Assembly (NCBI GenBank): GCA_004555765.1
Contig: SFHG01000007.1
Span: 1-64,000, forward strand
Direction: 5' to 3'
Source: Bacteroidales bacterium
Lineage (GTDB): Bacteria; Bacteroidota; Bacteroidia; Bacteroidales; Porphyromonadaceae
Length of the DNA: 64,000 nucleotides
Of this stretch, positions 45,406 to 54,458 are shown piece after piece (within the stretch, counting starts at the first letter, position 1; every line of letters begins with the position of its first letter). A program made the position numbers and the translations under genes. The notes beneath the pieces were generated by a model that had not been told where the DNA came from, ran no database searches, and saw only the letters and a program-made list of their open reading frames with translations.

Positions 45406-46542
45406 ATGAAGCATTTTTACCCATTCTTTTTTTGTCTGCTTCTGCTCCTCCTCCCCGCCTGCTCACAGAGAGAGAAAGAGTCCTCCCATAAGGACGACAG
45501 CACCACCAAGTCGTCAGTGATCGTGAAGTATGCCAAAGGGTTTTCGGTAGAAGACCGGGAGGGCTTCCGTCTCTTGGAAGTAAGGGATCCGCTTGGCGAG
45601 AGCAGCCTCGTCTACCGCTATGCCCTTGTGCCGAGAGGCACGAAGCCCGAGGGCATCCCTTCCGATTGTGAGGTGCTTGAGGTTCCCGTTTCGCGCGCCA
45701 TTTGTATGACGGCGCTCCAGATGTCTCACTTCATTGCCTTGGGGGAAACGGACAAAATCATCGGCATCAACAGCATCAAATATCTCTTTAACGAAAAAAT
45801 CAAAGACCAAATCGCCCGCGGGCAAACCGTCCGCATCGGTATGGAGGGGAACTTCGATACGGAACTGATTCTCTCCACCAAACCGGATCTTATTTTCGTT
45901 TCGCCATTTAAGAAAGGCGGGTACGATGTCCTTCGCAATCTCGGTATCCCGCTTGTGACCTTCCTCGGCTACAAAGAGCCCCTCGCCCTCGGTCAAGCCG
46001 AGTGGATGAAGTTCATCGGGCTTTTGCTCGGCACGGAGGAGCGTGCGGACGAAATTTTCGGAGGGGTAGAGAAAAGGTACCTCGACCTGTGCGACCTTGC
46101 GGACTCGGCTCCGACGAGACCCACCGTGATGAGCGGGGAGATGCACGGGGGCAATTGGTACGTAGTGGGGGGCAAAAGCTTCCTTGCCAATATCTTTCGC
46201 GATGCAGGCGCCGAGTATTTCCTCAAAAATGACGACCGTTACGGCGGCTTCTATGTCGACTTCGAGACCGTGTATTCGAGCGGGGCGGAGACGGAGTTTT
46301 GGCGTATCGCCAATAGTTACCCCGGGGCTTTTTCCTACGACGCGCTCCGGGACGAAGACTCGAGGTACGCCGACTTCCGTGCTTTTAAGGAAAAGAAAGT
46401 GATCTACTGTAATCTCCGCAAGACCCCTTTCTACGAAGACACTCCCGTGGAGCCTGATGTCGTCCTTGCCGACCTGATCAAGATTTTTCATCCCGATCTC
46501 TTGCCGGATCACACGCCGGTTTATTACAAAATCCTCGAATGA
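45406..46542 (+). CDS. BtuF/FecB-like substrate-binding lipoprotein
   Basis: The 378-residue solute-binding component of an ABC importer. Lipobox LLPAC gives an acylated Cys19. The periplasmic-binding fold of the vitamin B12/ferric-siderophore class is indicated by EVPVSRAICMTALQMSHFIA, KPDLIFVSPFKKGGYDVLRN, GIPLVTFLGYKEP and the WMKFIGLLLGTEERADEIF segment. The location among corrin genes, upstream of a matching permease and ATPase, suggests a corrinoid ligand, though haem or siderophore cannot be excluded. It overlaps the permease gene by 4 nt. Confidence 0.87.
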   Translation: MKHFYPFFFCLLLLLLPACSQREKESSHKDDSTTKSSVIVKYAKGFSVEDREGFRLLEVRDPLGESSLVYRYALVPRGTKPEGIPSDCEVLEVPVSRAICMTALQMSHFIALGETDKIIGINSIKYLFNEKIKDQIARGQTVRIGMEGNFDTELILSTKPDLIFVSPFKKGGYDVLRNLGIPLVTFLGYKEPLALGQAEWMKFIGLLLGTEERADEIFGGVEKRYLDLCDLADSAPTRPTVMSGEMHGGNWYVVGGKSFLANIFRDAGAEYFLKNDDRYGGFYVDFETVYSSGAETEFWRIANSYPGAFSYDALRDEDSRYADFRAFKEKKVIYCNLRKTPFYEDTPVEPDVVLADLIKIFHPDLLPDHTPVYYKILE

Positions 46543-47693
46543 GCGCATCCCTGCCAAATAGAGCCGAAAGCAGCCCCTCATCTCGGTACGTACCGGAAGG
46601 GAGCGGGACACGGACCGATTTTTATTCCCCGGCCCGTATCTCGAGTCGTCCCCGGTCTGTATCTCGTAACCTTGTCCTCTTTGTACTCGTCTTGGGACTG
46701 ATTCTGGGCTTTATTCTCCTTAACCTTGCAGTGGGAACCGTCCCCATTCCGGTCCGGTCGGTGTGGGCGGTGCTTTTGGGACACGGCGAAGGCACTTCCG
46801 AAGTGTGGCAAAACATCATCTGGAAATCGCGCTTCCCGCAGACCCTTACGGCACTCGTCTCCGGCATCGGTCTCTCCGTGAGCGGGCTTCAGATGCAGAC
46901 GATCTTCCGCAACCCCCTTGCAGGACCCTCGGAGCTCGGTATCTCTTCCGGTGCCAGCCTCGGCGTGGCCTCCATTGTGCTTCTCTCCGGCAGCCTGTGG
47001 GGTACCGCACTCTCCGGTCTCGGGTTCGCAGGCGAGATGGCGGTGACGCTGAGTGCCATCCTCGGTGCGGGGCTTGTGATGGTCGTGATCCTAATCCTTT
47101 CCCAAAAAGTGAGAGGCAATGCCGTCCTCCTCATAATGGGGGTGATGATCGGGTACATCGCCACGGCCATCATCGGGGTGATGAAATTTTTCTCGAGCGA
47201 CGAGGATGTGCGCTCGTATGTGGTGTGGGGCTTGGGCAGTTTCTCCAACGTCACGGGTGACCACCTCTGGTTCTTCGCGGGAATGATGACGCTTCTTTTG
47301 CCCTTGGCTTTTTTGCTCATCAAGCCCCTCAACCTCCTTCGTCTCGGAGACAATTATGCCCGAAGTCTGGGGCTGAATGTCCGTCGGGCGCGCCTTGCCA
47401 TCATCGCCACGGCTTGCATATACACCGCCATCGTGACGGCGTATTGCGGTCCCATCGTCTTCCTCGGGCTTGCGGTGCCACACCTGTGTCGGACGATCTT
47501 CGGCACCTCGGATCACCGCATTCTGATGCCCGCCGTGACGCTCGTGGGTGCGGCGCTCGCACTCATCTGTAACCTCATCGCCCGGATGCCGGGGTTCGAG
47601 GGTGCGCTACCCATCAATTCCGTCACGGCACTCATCGGGGCACCCATCGTCATCTCGGTACTTTTTGGGAAAAGAAGGGAGGAGATCAATTGA
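46539..47693 (+). CDS. BtuC/FecCD-family ABC permease with a repeat-derived N-terminus
   Basis: A 384-residue inner-membrane permease. The membrane domain starts at NLVLFVLVLGLILGFILLNL and shows family motifs RFPQTLTALVSGIGLSVSG, NPLAGPSELGISSGASLG and GPIVFLGLAVPHLCR, with about nine or ten helices. The first ~45 residues (MSASLPNRAESSPSSRYVPE...) are unlike any FecCD protein and correspond to a dispersed palindrome at 46582-46668 read in frame. ATG 46539 overlaps the binding-protein stop. A later non-ATG start cannot be excluded, but no ATG lies between the repeat and the first helix. Confidence 0.88.
   Translation: MSASLPNRAESSPSSRYVPEGSGTRTDFYSPARISSRPRSVSRNLVLFVLVLGLILGFILLNLAVGTVPIPVRSVWAVLLGHGEGTSEVWQNIIWKSRFPQTLTALVSGIGLSVSGLQMQTIFRNPLAGPSELGISSGASLGVASIVLLSGSLWGTALSGLGFAGEMAVTLSAILGAGLVMVVILILSQKVRGNAVLLIMGVMIGYIATAIIGVMKFFSSDEDVRSYVVWGLGSFSNVTGDHLWFFAGMMTLLLPLAFLLIKPLNLLRLGDNYARSLGLNVRRARLAIIATACIYTAIVTAYCGPIVFLGLAVPHLCRTIFGTSDHRILMPAVTLVGAALALICNLIARMPGFEGALPINSVTALIGAPIVISVLFGKRREEIN
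46582..46668. repeat. Dispersed palindrome family, copy 10, inside a coding region
   Basis: CTCGGTACGTACCGG, GGACACGGACCGATTTTT, CCGGCCCGTATCTCG and CCCCGGTCTGTATCTCG, the same building blocks as the intergenic copies. Here they encode residues about 15-43 of the permease. Confidence 0.8.
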
Positions 47694-47694
47694 T

Positions 47695-48705
47695 ATGGCG
47701 CGCCTGAAGACGAAAACCATAGAGCTGCGGAACCTCGCAATCGGGTATGTGGGGAAGAAGAAAACGAAGACGGTAGCCCGGGACATCACGGGCACTCTCT
47801 TTTCGGGCGAGCTCACCTGCCTCATTGGCAGCAACGGCATAGGGAAGTCTACCCTCCTCCGCACCCTCTCCGCCTTTCAGCCCAAGCTGGGGGGAGAAGT
47901 GCTGATCTTTGGGAAAGAGGTCTCCAAGTACTCCGATAAGGCTCTCTCGCGCCTTATTAGCGTCGTCCTCACCGAGCGTCCTTCGCTCTACAATACAACC
48001 CTTAGGGAACTCGTGGAGATGGGTCGGAGTCCTTACACCGGCTTCTGGGGCTCGCTGATGCCGGAAGACCGGGCAAAGGTGGACGAAGCCATCGATATGG
48101 TGCGCATCCGGCAGCTCGAACACCGTCTGCTCCACTCCCTCAGCGACGGCGAGAAGCAGAAAGGAATGATCGCCAAAGCCCTTGCCCAAGATACGCCTGC
48201 CATCTTTCTGGACGAGCCTACCGCCTTTCTCGACTTCCCGAGCAAAGTGGAAATAATGCAGCTTCTCCACAGGCTCTCCCGCGAGACCGGTAAGACCATC
48301 TTCCTCTCCACGCACGACTTGGAGCTGGCACTGCAGATAGCCGATAAGATTTGGCTTTTTGACCAAGAGCCGCGCCTGCACATCGGTACTCCCGAGGATT
48401 TGGCTCTGCAGGGGGTCTTTACCGATTTTTTCTCCCACAAAGGTATCGTTTTCGACCAAAGATCGGGACTTTTTCGCATTGAGAACGGCTACGACCGCAC
48501 TATAAGGTTTACGGGACGTCACACGGTAGCGTACTCCCTCGTCTCTAAGGCTCTTTTGAGGTACCGGATCTATGCGTCTTTTCGGATCGAGAGCGAAGAC
48601 GAGATCGAAATCGACGGGGGCAAGATCATACTGAGACTGAAGGGCAGAGAGGAGGCTTGCTTCGACACCATTGAGGCGCTGATAGAGGCTTTGGATCATG
48701 AATAG
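47695..48705 (+). CDS. BtuD/FecE-like ABC transporter ATPase
   Basis: The 336-residue ATP-hydrolysing subunit of the importer. Walker A is GSNGIGKST, the signature is LSDGEKQKGMIAKAL, Walker B is PAIFLDEPTAFLD and the switch histidine lies in LSTHDLELALQ. About 80 residues beyond the ATPase core form a C-terminal extension of unknown role. It starts 1 nt after the permease stop and overlaps the next gene by 8 nt. An in-frame extension upstream to 47548 lies within the permease gene and is not used. Confidence 0.92.
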   Translation: MARLKTKTIELRNLAIGYVGKKKTKTVARDITGTLFSGELTCLIGSNGIGKSTLLRTLSAFQPKLGGEVLIFGKEVSKYSDKALSRLISVVLTERPSLYNTTLRELVEMGRSPYTGFWGSLMPEDRAKVDEAIDMVRIRQLEHRLLHSLSDGEKQKGMIAKALAQDTPAIFLDEPTAFLDFPSKVEIMQLLHRLSRETGKTIFLSTHDLELALQIADKIWLFDQEPRLHIGTPEDLALQGVFTDFFSHKGIVFDQRSGLFRIENGYDRTIRFTGRHTVAYSLVSKALLRYRIYASFRIESEDEIEIDGGKIILRLKGREEACFDTIEALIEALDHE

Positions 48706-50527
48706 TATAGAGACGGAAAGGAGTCCGCTATTAGTCATCGGCGGGACGACGGAGGGCAGAGTGGCCTGCGAAGTATCGGACGCGGCGGGCACGACCTTCT
48801 ACTACTCCACGAAGACGGACGGACAGAAAGTGCAGAGCGCTAATGGCGAGCGTCTGACGGGAGGCTTGGACGCGGAAGCGATGTCTGCCCTCATCCGGGA
48901 AAAAGGGATACAGCTTCTCGTTGACGCGGCACACCCTTTCGCCACCCTCGTGCATCGGAATATAGGGCGGGCGGTTTCCGAGACGGGTATCCCCGTCATT
49001 CGGTACGAGCGTACATTTCCGCCCGAAGACACGCGTCTCCGCTATTTCGACTCTTTTGATGACCTGGACCGGTTCCTCCGTAAAGCCAAGCCCCGCCGTC
49101 TTCTTTCGCTTGCCGGGGTTTCTTCCATCTCAAGGCTGGAGCCGCTGATGGAAGAAACTGAAGTCTTTGTCCGCATTATGCACCGTCCCGATTCGCTCGG
49201 GATAGTGGCGCAGAACAGGTTCCCGACGGATCACCTCTCTTTTTACGACGAAGGAGAGACAGACGAAGCGCTCTTCCGCCGCATCCATCCCGACTTTATC
49301 GTGACAAAAGAGAGTGGCGAGACGGGAGGTTTCTGCGAAAAGACCGAGGCGGCACGCGCACTCGGCATCCCTGTCCTCGTCCTTAGGAGACCGCCTCTGC
49401 CGTATTCTCCGGACAAAATCGTCTCCGGACCCCACGGACTGAGACGCGCGATAGAGAAACTCCTGCCCTCTTTCTTCGAGCTCAAAACCGGCTTTACCAC
49501 AGGCTCCTGTGCTACCGCAGCCACTGTGGCCGCTCTCCTCTTCCTGACCAAAGAGCAGGCGGTGACGGAAGCGCCTTTTGACCTTCCCGATGGCGAACCG
49601 ATGTCCATGCCCGTCTCTTCCGTATTCCTCAACCCCGACGGCTCTGTCACGGCCGCCGTGGTAAAAGACGCCGGTGACGATGCCGACGTGACGGACGGCA
49701 CCGAGATCTGTTCCACCGTCCGCCTCACCGCGGCGCACTCCGGTGTCCGTTTCCTTCAGGGAGAAGGGGTCGGGGTCGTGACGCTCCCCGGCTTGGGCAT
49801 AGAGATAGGCGGGCCCGCCATCAACCCGACGCCGCGGAGGATGATCGTGCACGAGGTGCGTAAGCTCCTGCCCGTCGGCGGTATTGACGTGACCATATCC
49901 ATCCCTTGTGGAGCGGAGCTGGCTCCCAAGACCTTTAACCCCAAGCTCGGCGTGACGGGTGGCATCTCTGTGGTGGGGACTTCGGGCATCATTTATCCCT
50001 ATTCGCTCAAAGGATGGGTGGACTCCATCCGAAAAGAGATCGCTGTGGCGCGTGCGCTCGGAATGGAGTTGCTTGTCCTTAACTCCGGAGCCAAGAGCGA
50101 GCGTTTCGTCAAAAAACTCTTCCCCGACCTTTCCCCCCAATCCTTTGTCCAATACGGGAACTTTATCGGCGAGACGATAAAGATGGGTGCGGATGAGGGC
50201 TTCCCGGAGATCGCCCTTGTGCTGATGATCGGCAAGGCGGTCAAGTTGGCAGAGGGCGAGCTTGACACCCACAGTCACAAAACTACGATGCACCATGCGT
50301 TTTTGGTTCGGGTGGCCGAAGATACAGGATGTGCCCTTGAGACGATAGAAAAAATCAAGGGCATCACGATGGCGCGGGAATTGTGGTCGCTCGTCCCCGA
50401 GCACGAAAGAGCCTTTTTCGTCCGTATCGCTTCTCTTTGTCACGAAGTCTGCGCCCCGCTCCTGCCCGGAGGCAAGCTCAGGATCTTCCTTATTGACGAC
50501 CAAGGAGAGCTTAGAGCCAAAGCGTAG
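48698..50527 (+). CDS. CobK/CbiJ precorrin-6A reductase fused to CbiD cobalt-precorrin-5B methyltransferase
   Basis: A 609-residue fusion. Residues about 10-253 are the NAD(P)H-dependent reductase (LLVIGGTTEGRVACEVSDA, LLVDAAHPFATLVHRNIG, FIVTKESGETGGFCEKTEAA). Residues about 258-605 are CbiD, the C1-methyltransferase of the anaerobic route (LKTGFTTGSCATAATVAALL, ISIPCGAELAPKTFNPKLGV, GFPEIALVLMIGKAVKLAEG). The two steps are consecutive (5B to 6A to 6B). It ends the operon. With the upstream genes, every ring step from sirohydrochlorin to cobyrinate is represented. Confidence 0.94.
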   Translation: MNSIETERSPLLVIGGTTEGRVACEVSDAAGTTFYYSTKTDGQKVQSANGERLTGGLDAEAMSALIREKGIQLLVDAAHPFATLVHRNIGRAVSETGIPVIRYERTFPPEDTRLRYFDSFDDLDRFLRKAKPRRLLSLAGVSSISRLEPLMEETEVFVRIMHRPDSLGIVAQNRFPTDHLSFYDEGETDEALFRRIHPDFIVTKESGETGGFCEKTEAARALGIPVLVLRRPPLPYSPDKIVSGPHGLRRAIEKLLPSFFELKTGFTTGSCATAATVAALLFLTKEQAVTEAPFDLPDGEPMSMPVSSVFLNPDGSVTAAVVKDAGDDADVTDGTEICSTVRLTAAHSGVRFLQGEGVGVVTLPGLGIEIGGPAINPTPRRMIVHEVRKLLPVGGIDVTISIPCGAELAPKTFNPKLGVTGGISVVGTSGIIYPYSLKGWVDSIRKEIAVARALGMELLVLNSGAKSERFVKKLFPDLSPQSFVQYGNFIGETIKMGADEGFPEIALVLMIGKAVKLAEGELDTHSHKTTMHHAFLVRVAEDTGCALETIEKIKGITMARELWSLVPEHERAFFVRIASLCHEVCAPLLPGGKLRIFLIDDQGELRAKA

Positions 50528-50540
50528 GAAAAGATTTCGG

Positions 50541-50630
50541 TACGTATCTCGCCCCCTTCTCGGTCTGTATCTTTTCCTGCTCCCGTACAGGTCGAAAAAA
50601 TCTCCCCGGTACGACCGAAAACAGACCGTG
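50541..50630. repeat. Dispersed palindrome family, copy 11
   Basis: CGGTACGTATCTCGCC, CTCGGTCTGTATC, CCCGTACAGGTCGAAAAA, CCGGTACGACCGAAAACAGACC. It lies between convergent cobK-cbiD and rnhB and may end both transcripts. Confidence 0.75.
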
Positions 50631-50678
50631 GTTTTGCTTCCCCCTCTTGGGTGGTCGGAAACCTCGGGGGCGAAAGAT

Positions 50679-51302
50679 CTAATCGAAAAGTCCCTTTCTG
50701 CAAGGACGGAAAGAGCGTCTGTGGTAGGGAGTGAGTCCTTTTTCCTCTATACCCATAAGGTGGGCGCGGGTGCCGTAGCCTGCGTTTTGCTCCCAACCGT
50801 AGCCGGGGTACTCTTCCGATAGCCGTGCCATCAGACGGTCGCGGTGGACTTTGGCGAGGACACTTGCTGCCGCGATGCTCGCCACCCGACCATCGCCCCC
50901 TACGATTGTCTCAAAGGGCACTTCGAGGGTGGAGCGGAAACGGTTGCCGTCCACGAGAAGATACTCGGGCTTAAGGGGTAGGGCGGTGATGGCGCGCTCC
51001 ATCGCGAGAAATGTGGCTCCAAGAATATTCAGCCTGTCTATCTCCGAGGGCGAAGCTTCTCCGATGGCATAGGCAATGGCCCGATGGCGTATCTCTTGAT
51101 CCATCTCTTCCCGCTGCCGGCGGGTGAGCTGCTTGGAGTCGGTGAGACCGGGGAGTACGAAGTCTTCGGGTAAGATGACGGCAGCCGAGCAAACGGGACC
51201 CGCCAGGCATCCGCGTCCCACTTCGTCTACGCCGGCTTCGATACGCCCCGGTTCGAGACGGGCTGGTAGGAGCAGTTCCTCACGCGTCTTTACTCGGGAC
51301 AC
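50679..51302 (-). CDS. rnhB: Ribonuclease HII
   Basis: Removes RNA from RNA-DNA hybrids and single ribonucleotides from DNA. The 207-residue protein shows GVDEVGRGCLAGPVCSAAVI with the DE metal ligands, LTDSKQLTRRQREEM, the Asp in PSEIDRLNILGATFLAM, and ASVLAKVHRDRLM. It overlaps the upstream CDF gene by 23 nt and is the last gene of the minus-strand cluster. Confidence 0.95.
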   Translation of the reverse strand: MSRVKTREELLLPARLEPGRIEAGVDEVGRGCLAGPVCSAAVILPEDFVLPGLTDSKQLTRRQREEMDQEIRHRAIAYAIGEASPSEIDRLNILGATFLAMERAITALPLKPEYLLVDGNRFRSTLEVPFETIVGGDGRVASIAAASVLAKVHRDRLMARLSEEYPGYGWEQNAGYGTRAHLMGIEEKGLTPYHRRSFRPCRKGLFD

Positions 51303-52212
51303 AGTAGATGTGGGTAAAGGGTTTGGTGGGCTCCACGTGGATGTTGATGTGGGTCTCTTCGCCGTACTTCTCCCTAATCAGGTGCTCACACTGCATCGTG
51401 AGTTCGTGGGCTTGGTACAGCGGCATATTCCCGTCTACGCGGATGTCGAGCTCGATGGCGAAGGTGCTGGAGCCTATCATACGGGTGCGGATGTTATGGG
51501 GGTCGGAGACGCCGTCCACCCCGAGGATGAGGTTCTTGATGTCTTCTATCGTTTCGTCGGGGATGGCAGCCTCGGTGAGTTTGCGGAGGGCAGGGATGCA
51601 GATCCCTACTCCGAAGTAGATGATGAAGCCGGCCACTATGATGGCGGCAGCCGGCTCCGCCAAGCTCCAGATGCCGCCCCAAAGCCGTGAGATTGTCACT
51701 CCGAGTGCGACGGCAAGGGCACTGAAGACATCGTTGCGGTGGTCTTGAGCCTGCGCCATCAGTGCCTCACTCTTCGTCTCGATGCCCTGCTTGTGGGTGT
51801 AGAAGTAGGCGATCGCTTTGAGGACGAGGGTAAAGCCTGCCACGACGAGCGCTATCCACTCGGGCGGAGTGGGAAACTCATTTCGGGTAAAGTACCGCTC
51901 TATCACGTTCGCGCTGTTGACGACGATGAGGATACCGGCGATGCACATCATCACTCCGATAAAGAGCGTGGCCACTGTCTCGTACTTGCCGTGACCGTAT
52001 GCGTGGTCTTTGTCCCTTGGGCGGGAAGAGAGACGGAGGAAGAGGTAGACGACGATGTTGGACGCTATGTCTCCGAATGAGTTTATGGCGTCGGCGATGA
52101 GGGCAGTGGAGTGTCCGATGATCCCCGTGATGAGCTTGAGGGGTGGAAGGATCAGGTTGACGGACGAAGAGAGGAGGTACGCCCGCTGTTTCTTCTGGTC
52201 ATTTGTCGGCAT
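51280..52212 (-). CDS. Cation diffusion facilitator, Mn-type metal site
   Basis: A 310-residue inner-membrane metal/proton antiporter with six helices and a cytoplasmic C-terminal domain (MIGSSTFAIELDIRVDGNMP). The transport site reads NSFGD in helix 2 (NxxxD) and DHRND in helix 5 (DxxxD). Zinc and iron exporters usually have H or D at the first position, while the N-D/D-D set has been described for manganese exporters such as MntE, so manganese is the best guess. HAYGHGKYE is the conserved loop after helix 3. It overlaps ftsQ by 14 nt and rnhB by 23 nt. Confidence 0.88.
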   Translation of the reverse strand: MPTNDQKKQRAYLLSSSVNLILPPLKLITGIIGHSTALIADAINSFGDIASNIVVYLFLRLSSRPRDKDHAYGHGKYETVATLFIGVMMCIAGILIVVNSANVIERYFTRNEFPTPPEWIALVVAGFTLVLKAIAYFYTHKQGIETKSEALMAQAQDHRNDVFSALAVALGVTISRLWGGIWSLAEPAAAIIVAGFIIYFGVGICIPALRKLTEAAIPDETIEDIKNLILGVDGVSDPHNIRTRMIGSSTFAIELDIRVDGNMPLYQAHELTMQCEHLIREKYGEETHINIHVEPTKPFTHIYCVPSKDA

Positions 52213-52981
52213 CTTCGCGTCGGGTGCAGATGATTTGGTCTTTGTAGGAGAGTTTTACGAGACTATACTTATTAGCGCCCACTTGGGGTACTATCTTTTT
52301 GTAAAAGAGAGGTACTTTGGAGAGGTCTTCGGAGAGGGTGGCGACGCCGTGGAGCTCGAAGACGTAGTCTCCGATGCGTGGGTACAGGCGTATCTGTCGC
52401 CCGCTGAGGACGTCGATGAAGGGAAAGAACGTCCGGTAGTCGTTGCTTTGGCTGAGGTAAGAAGCCAAGGGGTACACCGTGGAGGCGATTACGGAGTCGG
52501 TGAGGTTGCCCGTGGCGATGGGGACAAGAGCCGCCGCTCCGACTCTGCCGGGGACGGAGACTCCTTCTTCGTCGAGGAAATAAGCCTTGCCGCCGCGGTA
52601 ATACCTTAGGATGGGTGTCCGCTCGATTACCCGGATATTAAGGGTGCGTGCAGAGGGCGAGATGAAGACTTCGGCACGCTTGAGGTAGGCGATTTTTTCG
52701 GACAGCGTGTGTTCGAGTTCCCCTATTCTCACGGGTGAGGAGACACTGTCTTCGATCGAAAACGGCAGCTCTTTGATGATCTCCTCTGTCCTCAAAAAAG
52801 AGGATCGTGGCGAAGACCTCTCGATCTTCACGATCGTCTTGTACGGCAGGACGGCATACCGTGCCTGTCCTTGGGAGAGGATATAGGAGACCGGCAGGGC
52901 AAGGAGGAGCAGCCCTGCGAGCACAAAGAGAATGCTTCGGGTAATCTTGTGTCTTGTCTCTTTCGTCATCTGTTTGTCCAA
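52199..52981 (-). CDS. ftsQ: Cell-division protein FtsQ
   Basis: A bitopic divisome protein, 260 residues, with a short cytoplasmic tail, one membrane helix (SILFVLAGLLLLALPVSYIL) and a periplasmic part with a FtsQ-type domain (IAYLKRAEVFISPSARTLNI, RVIERTPILRYY, AYFLDEEGVSVPG). Sequence conservation in this family is low; the call also rests on the order murG-murC-ftsQ. The usual next genes ftsA and ftsZ are not here. Confidence 0.85.
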   Translation of the reverse strand: MDKQMTKETRHKITRSILFVLAGLLLLALPVSYILSQGQARYAVLPYKTIVKIERSSPRSSFLRTEEIIKELPFSIEDSVSSPVRIGELEHTLSEKIAYLKRAEVFISPSARTLNIRVIERTPILRYYRGGKAYFLDEEGVSVPGRVGAAALVPIATGNLTDSVIASTVYPLASYLSQSNDYRTFFPFIDVLSGRQIRLYPRIGDYVFELHGVATLSEDLSKVPLFYKKIVPQVGANKYSLVKLSYKDQIICTRREDADK

Positions 52982-52983
52982 AA

Positions 52984-53092
52984 AAATCGCTCTGTATCTC
53001 GCTTTCTTTTCAGTCTGTATCTCCCCGGATTTCCGGTCTGTATCTCGCCTCCTTTTCGGCCTGTATCTCGTCCGACCTGTCGGTCTGTCAGT
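52984..53092. repeat. Dispersed palindrome family, copy 12 (tandem half-sites)
   Basis: Five CTGTATCTCnn half-sites follow one another in the same orientation at about 25-bp spacing (CTCTGTATCTCG, CAGTCTGTATCTCC, CCGGTCTGTATCTCG, CGGCCTGTATCTCG, then GTCGGTCTGTC). It lies between murC and ftsQ. Confidence 0.8.
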
Positions 53093-54455
53093 CTTTCAGG
53101 CTCTCGATGGCTTTTGGTACCTCGAACTCTATGTCCCCCGCGCCCATCATCACGAGTACTTCGGGCTTCTTTCCCCTCAGGACAGCGGGAAGGGTCTCTT
53201 TCGTCGCCACACTCTTACGGGCAGAAGTGACGAAAGGCAGGATGGCTTCGCTCGTGACGCCCGGGATGGGCTCTTCGCGCGCCGGGTATATGGGGATGAG
53301 GATGACTTCGTCCGCTATGGAGAGCGCACGCCCGAAGTCTTCAAGAAAATCCCTGGTGCGGGTAAAGAGGTGAGGTTGGAAGACCACGGTAATCTCGCGC
53401 TCCGGGTAGAGGTCGCGTATCGAGGCGAGTGAGGCGCGGATCTCGTCCGGGTGGTGGGCGTAGTCGTCTATAACCACACGTCCGCCGGGGAGCTTGGTGC
53501 GCTCGAAACGGCGGTGTGCCCCGCGGAACGTCTTCAGTCCCTCCCGCAGCTCTTCCTCCGTGCAGCCGAGACGGTAGGCGAGGGCGAGGGCGGCTGTGGC
53601 GTTGAGCACGTTGATCTCTATCGGAGTGCCGATTTGGAGATCTCTGAAGACCCCCTTCCCGCCGTCATAGTGCCAGTCAAAGAAGAGCTCGCCCCCTTCG
53701 TAGCGGAGACGGGAGTAGTAATAGTCACAGACCTCGGAGGCACCGTAGGTCTCGACCAGGACACCCTCCGGGGCAGGCAGATCCCGGACTTCTTCTTGGA
53801 GCAAAAGCCGTCCCTCCTTGCTCGTCAAACCGGCGAAGAGGCGGAATGCTTCGTGGAACGCCTCTTCCGTCCCGTAGATATCGAGGTGGTCGGGACGATT
53901 GCTCGTGATGATGGAGCAAAAAGGCGACAGGCGATGGAAAGAGCGGTCGTACTCGTCGGCCTCCACGACCACGTAGGGGCTTTTGTCGTCCACAAGGAGG
54001 TTGGAGCCGAAGTTCAGGGAGAGCCCTCCGAGGAACGCATTCGTCCCGATGTGCGAACTCTTCAACAGGTGCGCGAGGAGCGTGGAGGTTGTCGTCTTGC
54101 CGTGGGTGCCTGCGACGCAGAGCGCTTTGTGCACACGCGAGATCTCGCCGAGTACTTCGGAGCGTTTCCTCTCGGGGATGCCTTTGGCCTTGAAGTACTG
54201 TCTCAGACGGTTGTCTTCGTGAATGGCAGGGGTGAAGACGACACGAACCTCCGGATTCTCACGAAAGGCGTCCGCCATTTTTTCAGGGGTGTCTTCGTAA
54301 ATAATCTCTCCCCCGAGCTCTTCAAGAGCGGTAGTGATGGGGGTTCGTACACGGTCATAGCCGCCGACGCGGTGCCCGGAGAGCAGGAAATAACGGGCGA
54401 GGGCGCTCATACCGATGCCCCCGATGCCTATGAAAAAGAACGTTTCTTGCGTCAT
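53088..54455 (-). CDS. murC: UDP-N-acetylmuramate-L-alanine ligase
   Basis: Adds L-alanine to UDP-MurNAc, the first step in building the peptidoglycan stem peptide. The 455-residue protein has the UDP-binding start FFFIGIGGIGMSALARYF, the ATP loop VAGTHGKTTTSTLLAHLL, VVEADEYDRSFHRLSP, IITSNRPDHLDIYG and a C-terminal domain with VIDDYAHHPDEIRASL. Its last few codons run into the neighbouring dispersed-repeat tract. Confidence 0.97.
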   Translation of the reverse strand: MTQETFFFIGIGGIGMSALARYFLLSGHRVGGYDRVRTPITTALEELGGEIIYEDTPEKMADAFRENPEVRVVFTPAIHEDNRLRQYFKAKGIPERKRSEVLGEISRVHKALCVAGTHGKTTTSTLLAHLLKSSHIGTNAFLGGLSLNFGSNLLVDDKSPYVVVEADEYDRSFHRLSPFCSIITSNRPDHLDIYGTEEAFHEAFRLFAGLTSKEGRLLLQEEVRDLPAPEGVLVETYGASEVCDYYYSRLRYEGGELFFDWHYDGGKGVFRDLQIGTPIEINVLNATAALALAYRLGCTEEELREGLKTFRGAHRRFERTKLPGGRVVIDDYAHHPDEIRASLASIRDLYPEREITVVFQPHLFTRTRDFLEDFGRALSIADEVILIPIYPAREEPIPGVTSEAILPFVTSARKSVATKETLPAVLRGKKPEVLVMMGAGDIEFEVPKAIESLKD

Positions 54456-54458
54456 GGT

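Noticed and set aside
48698..50527. Sequencing frameshift joining two separate corrin genes
   Set aside because: Both domains are full length and in frame with a normal linker, and similar fusions are known in this pathway, so it is a real fusion.
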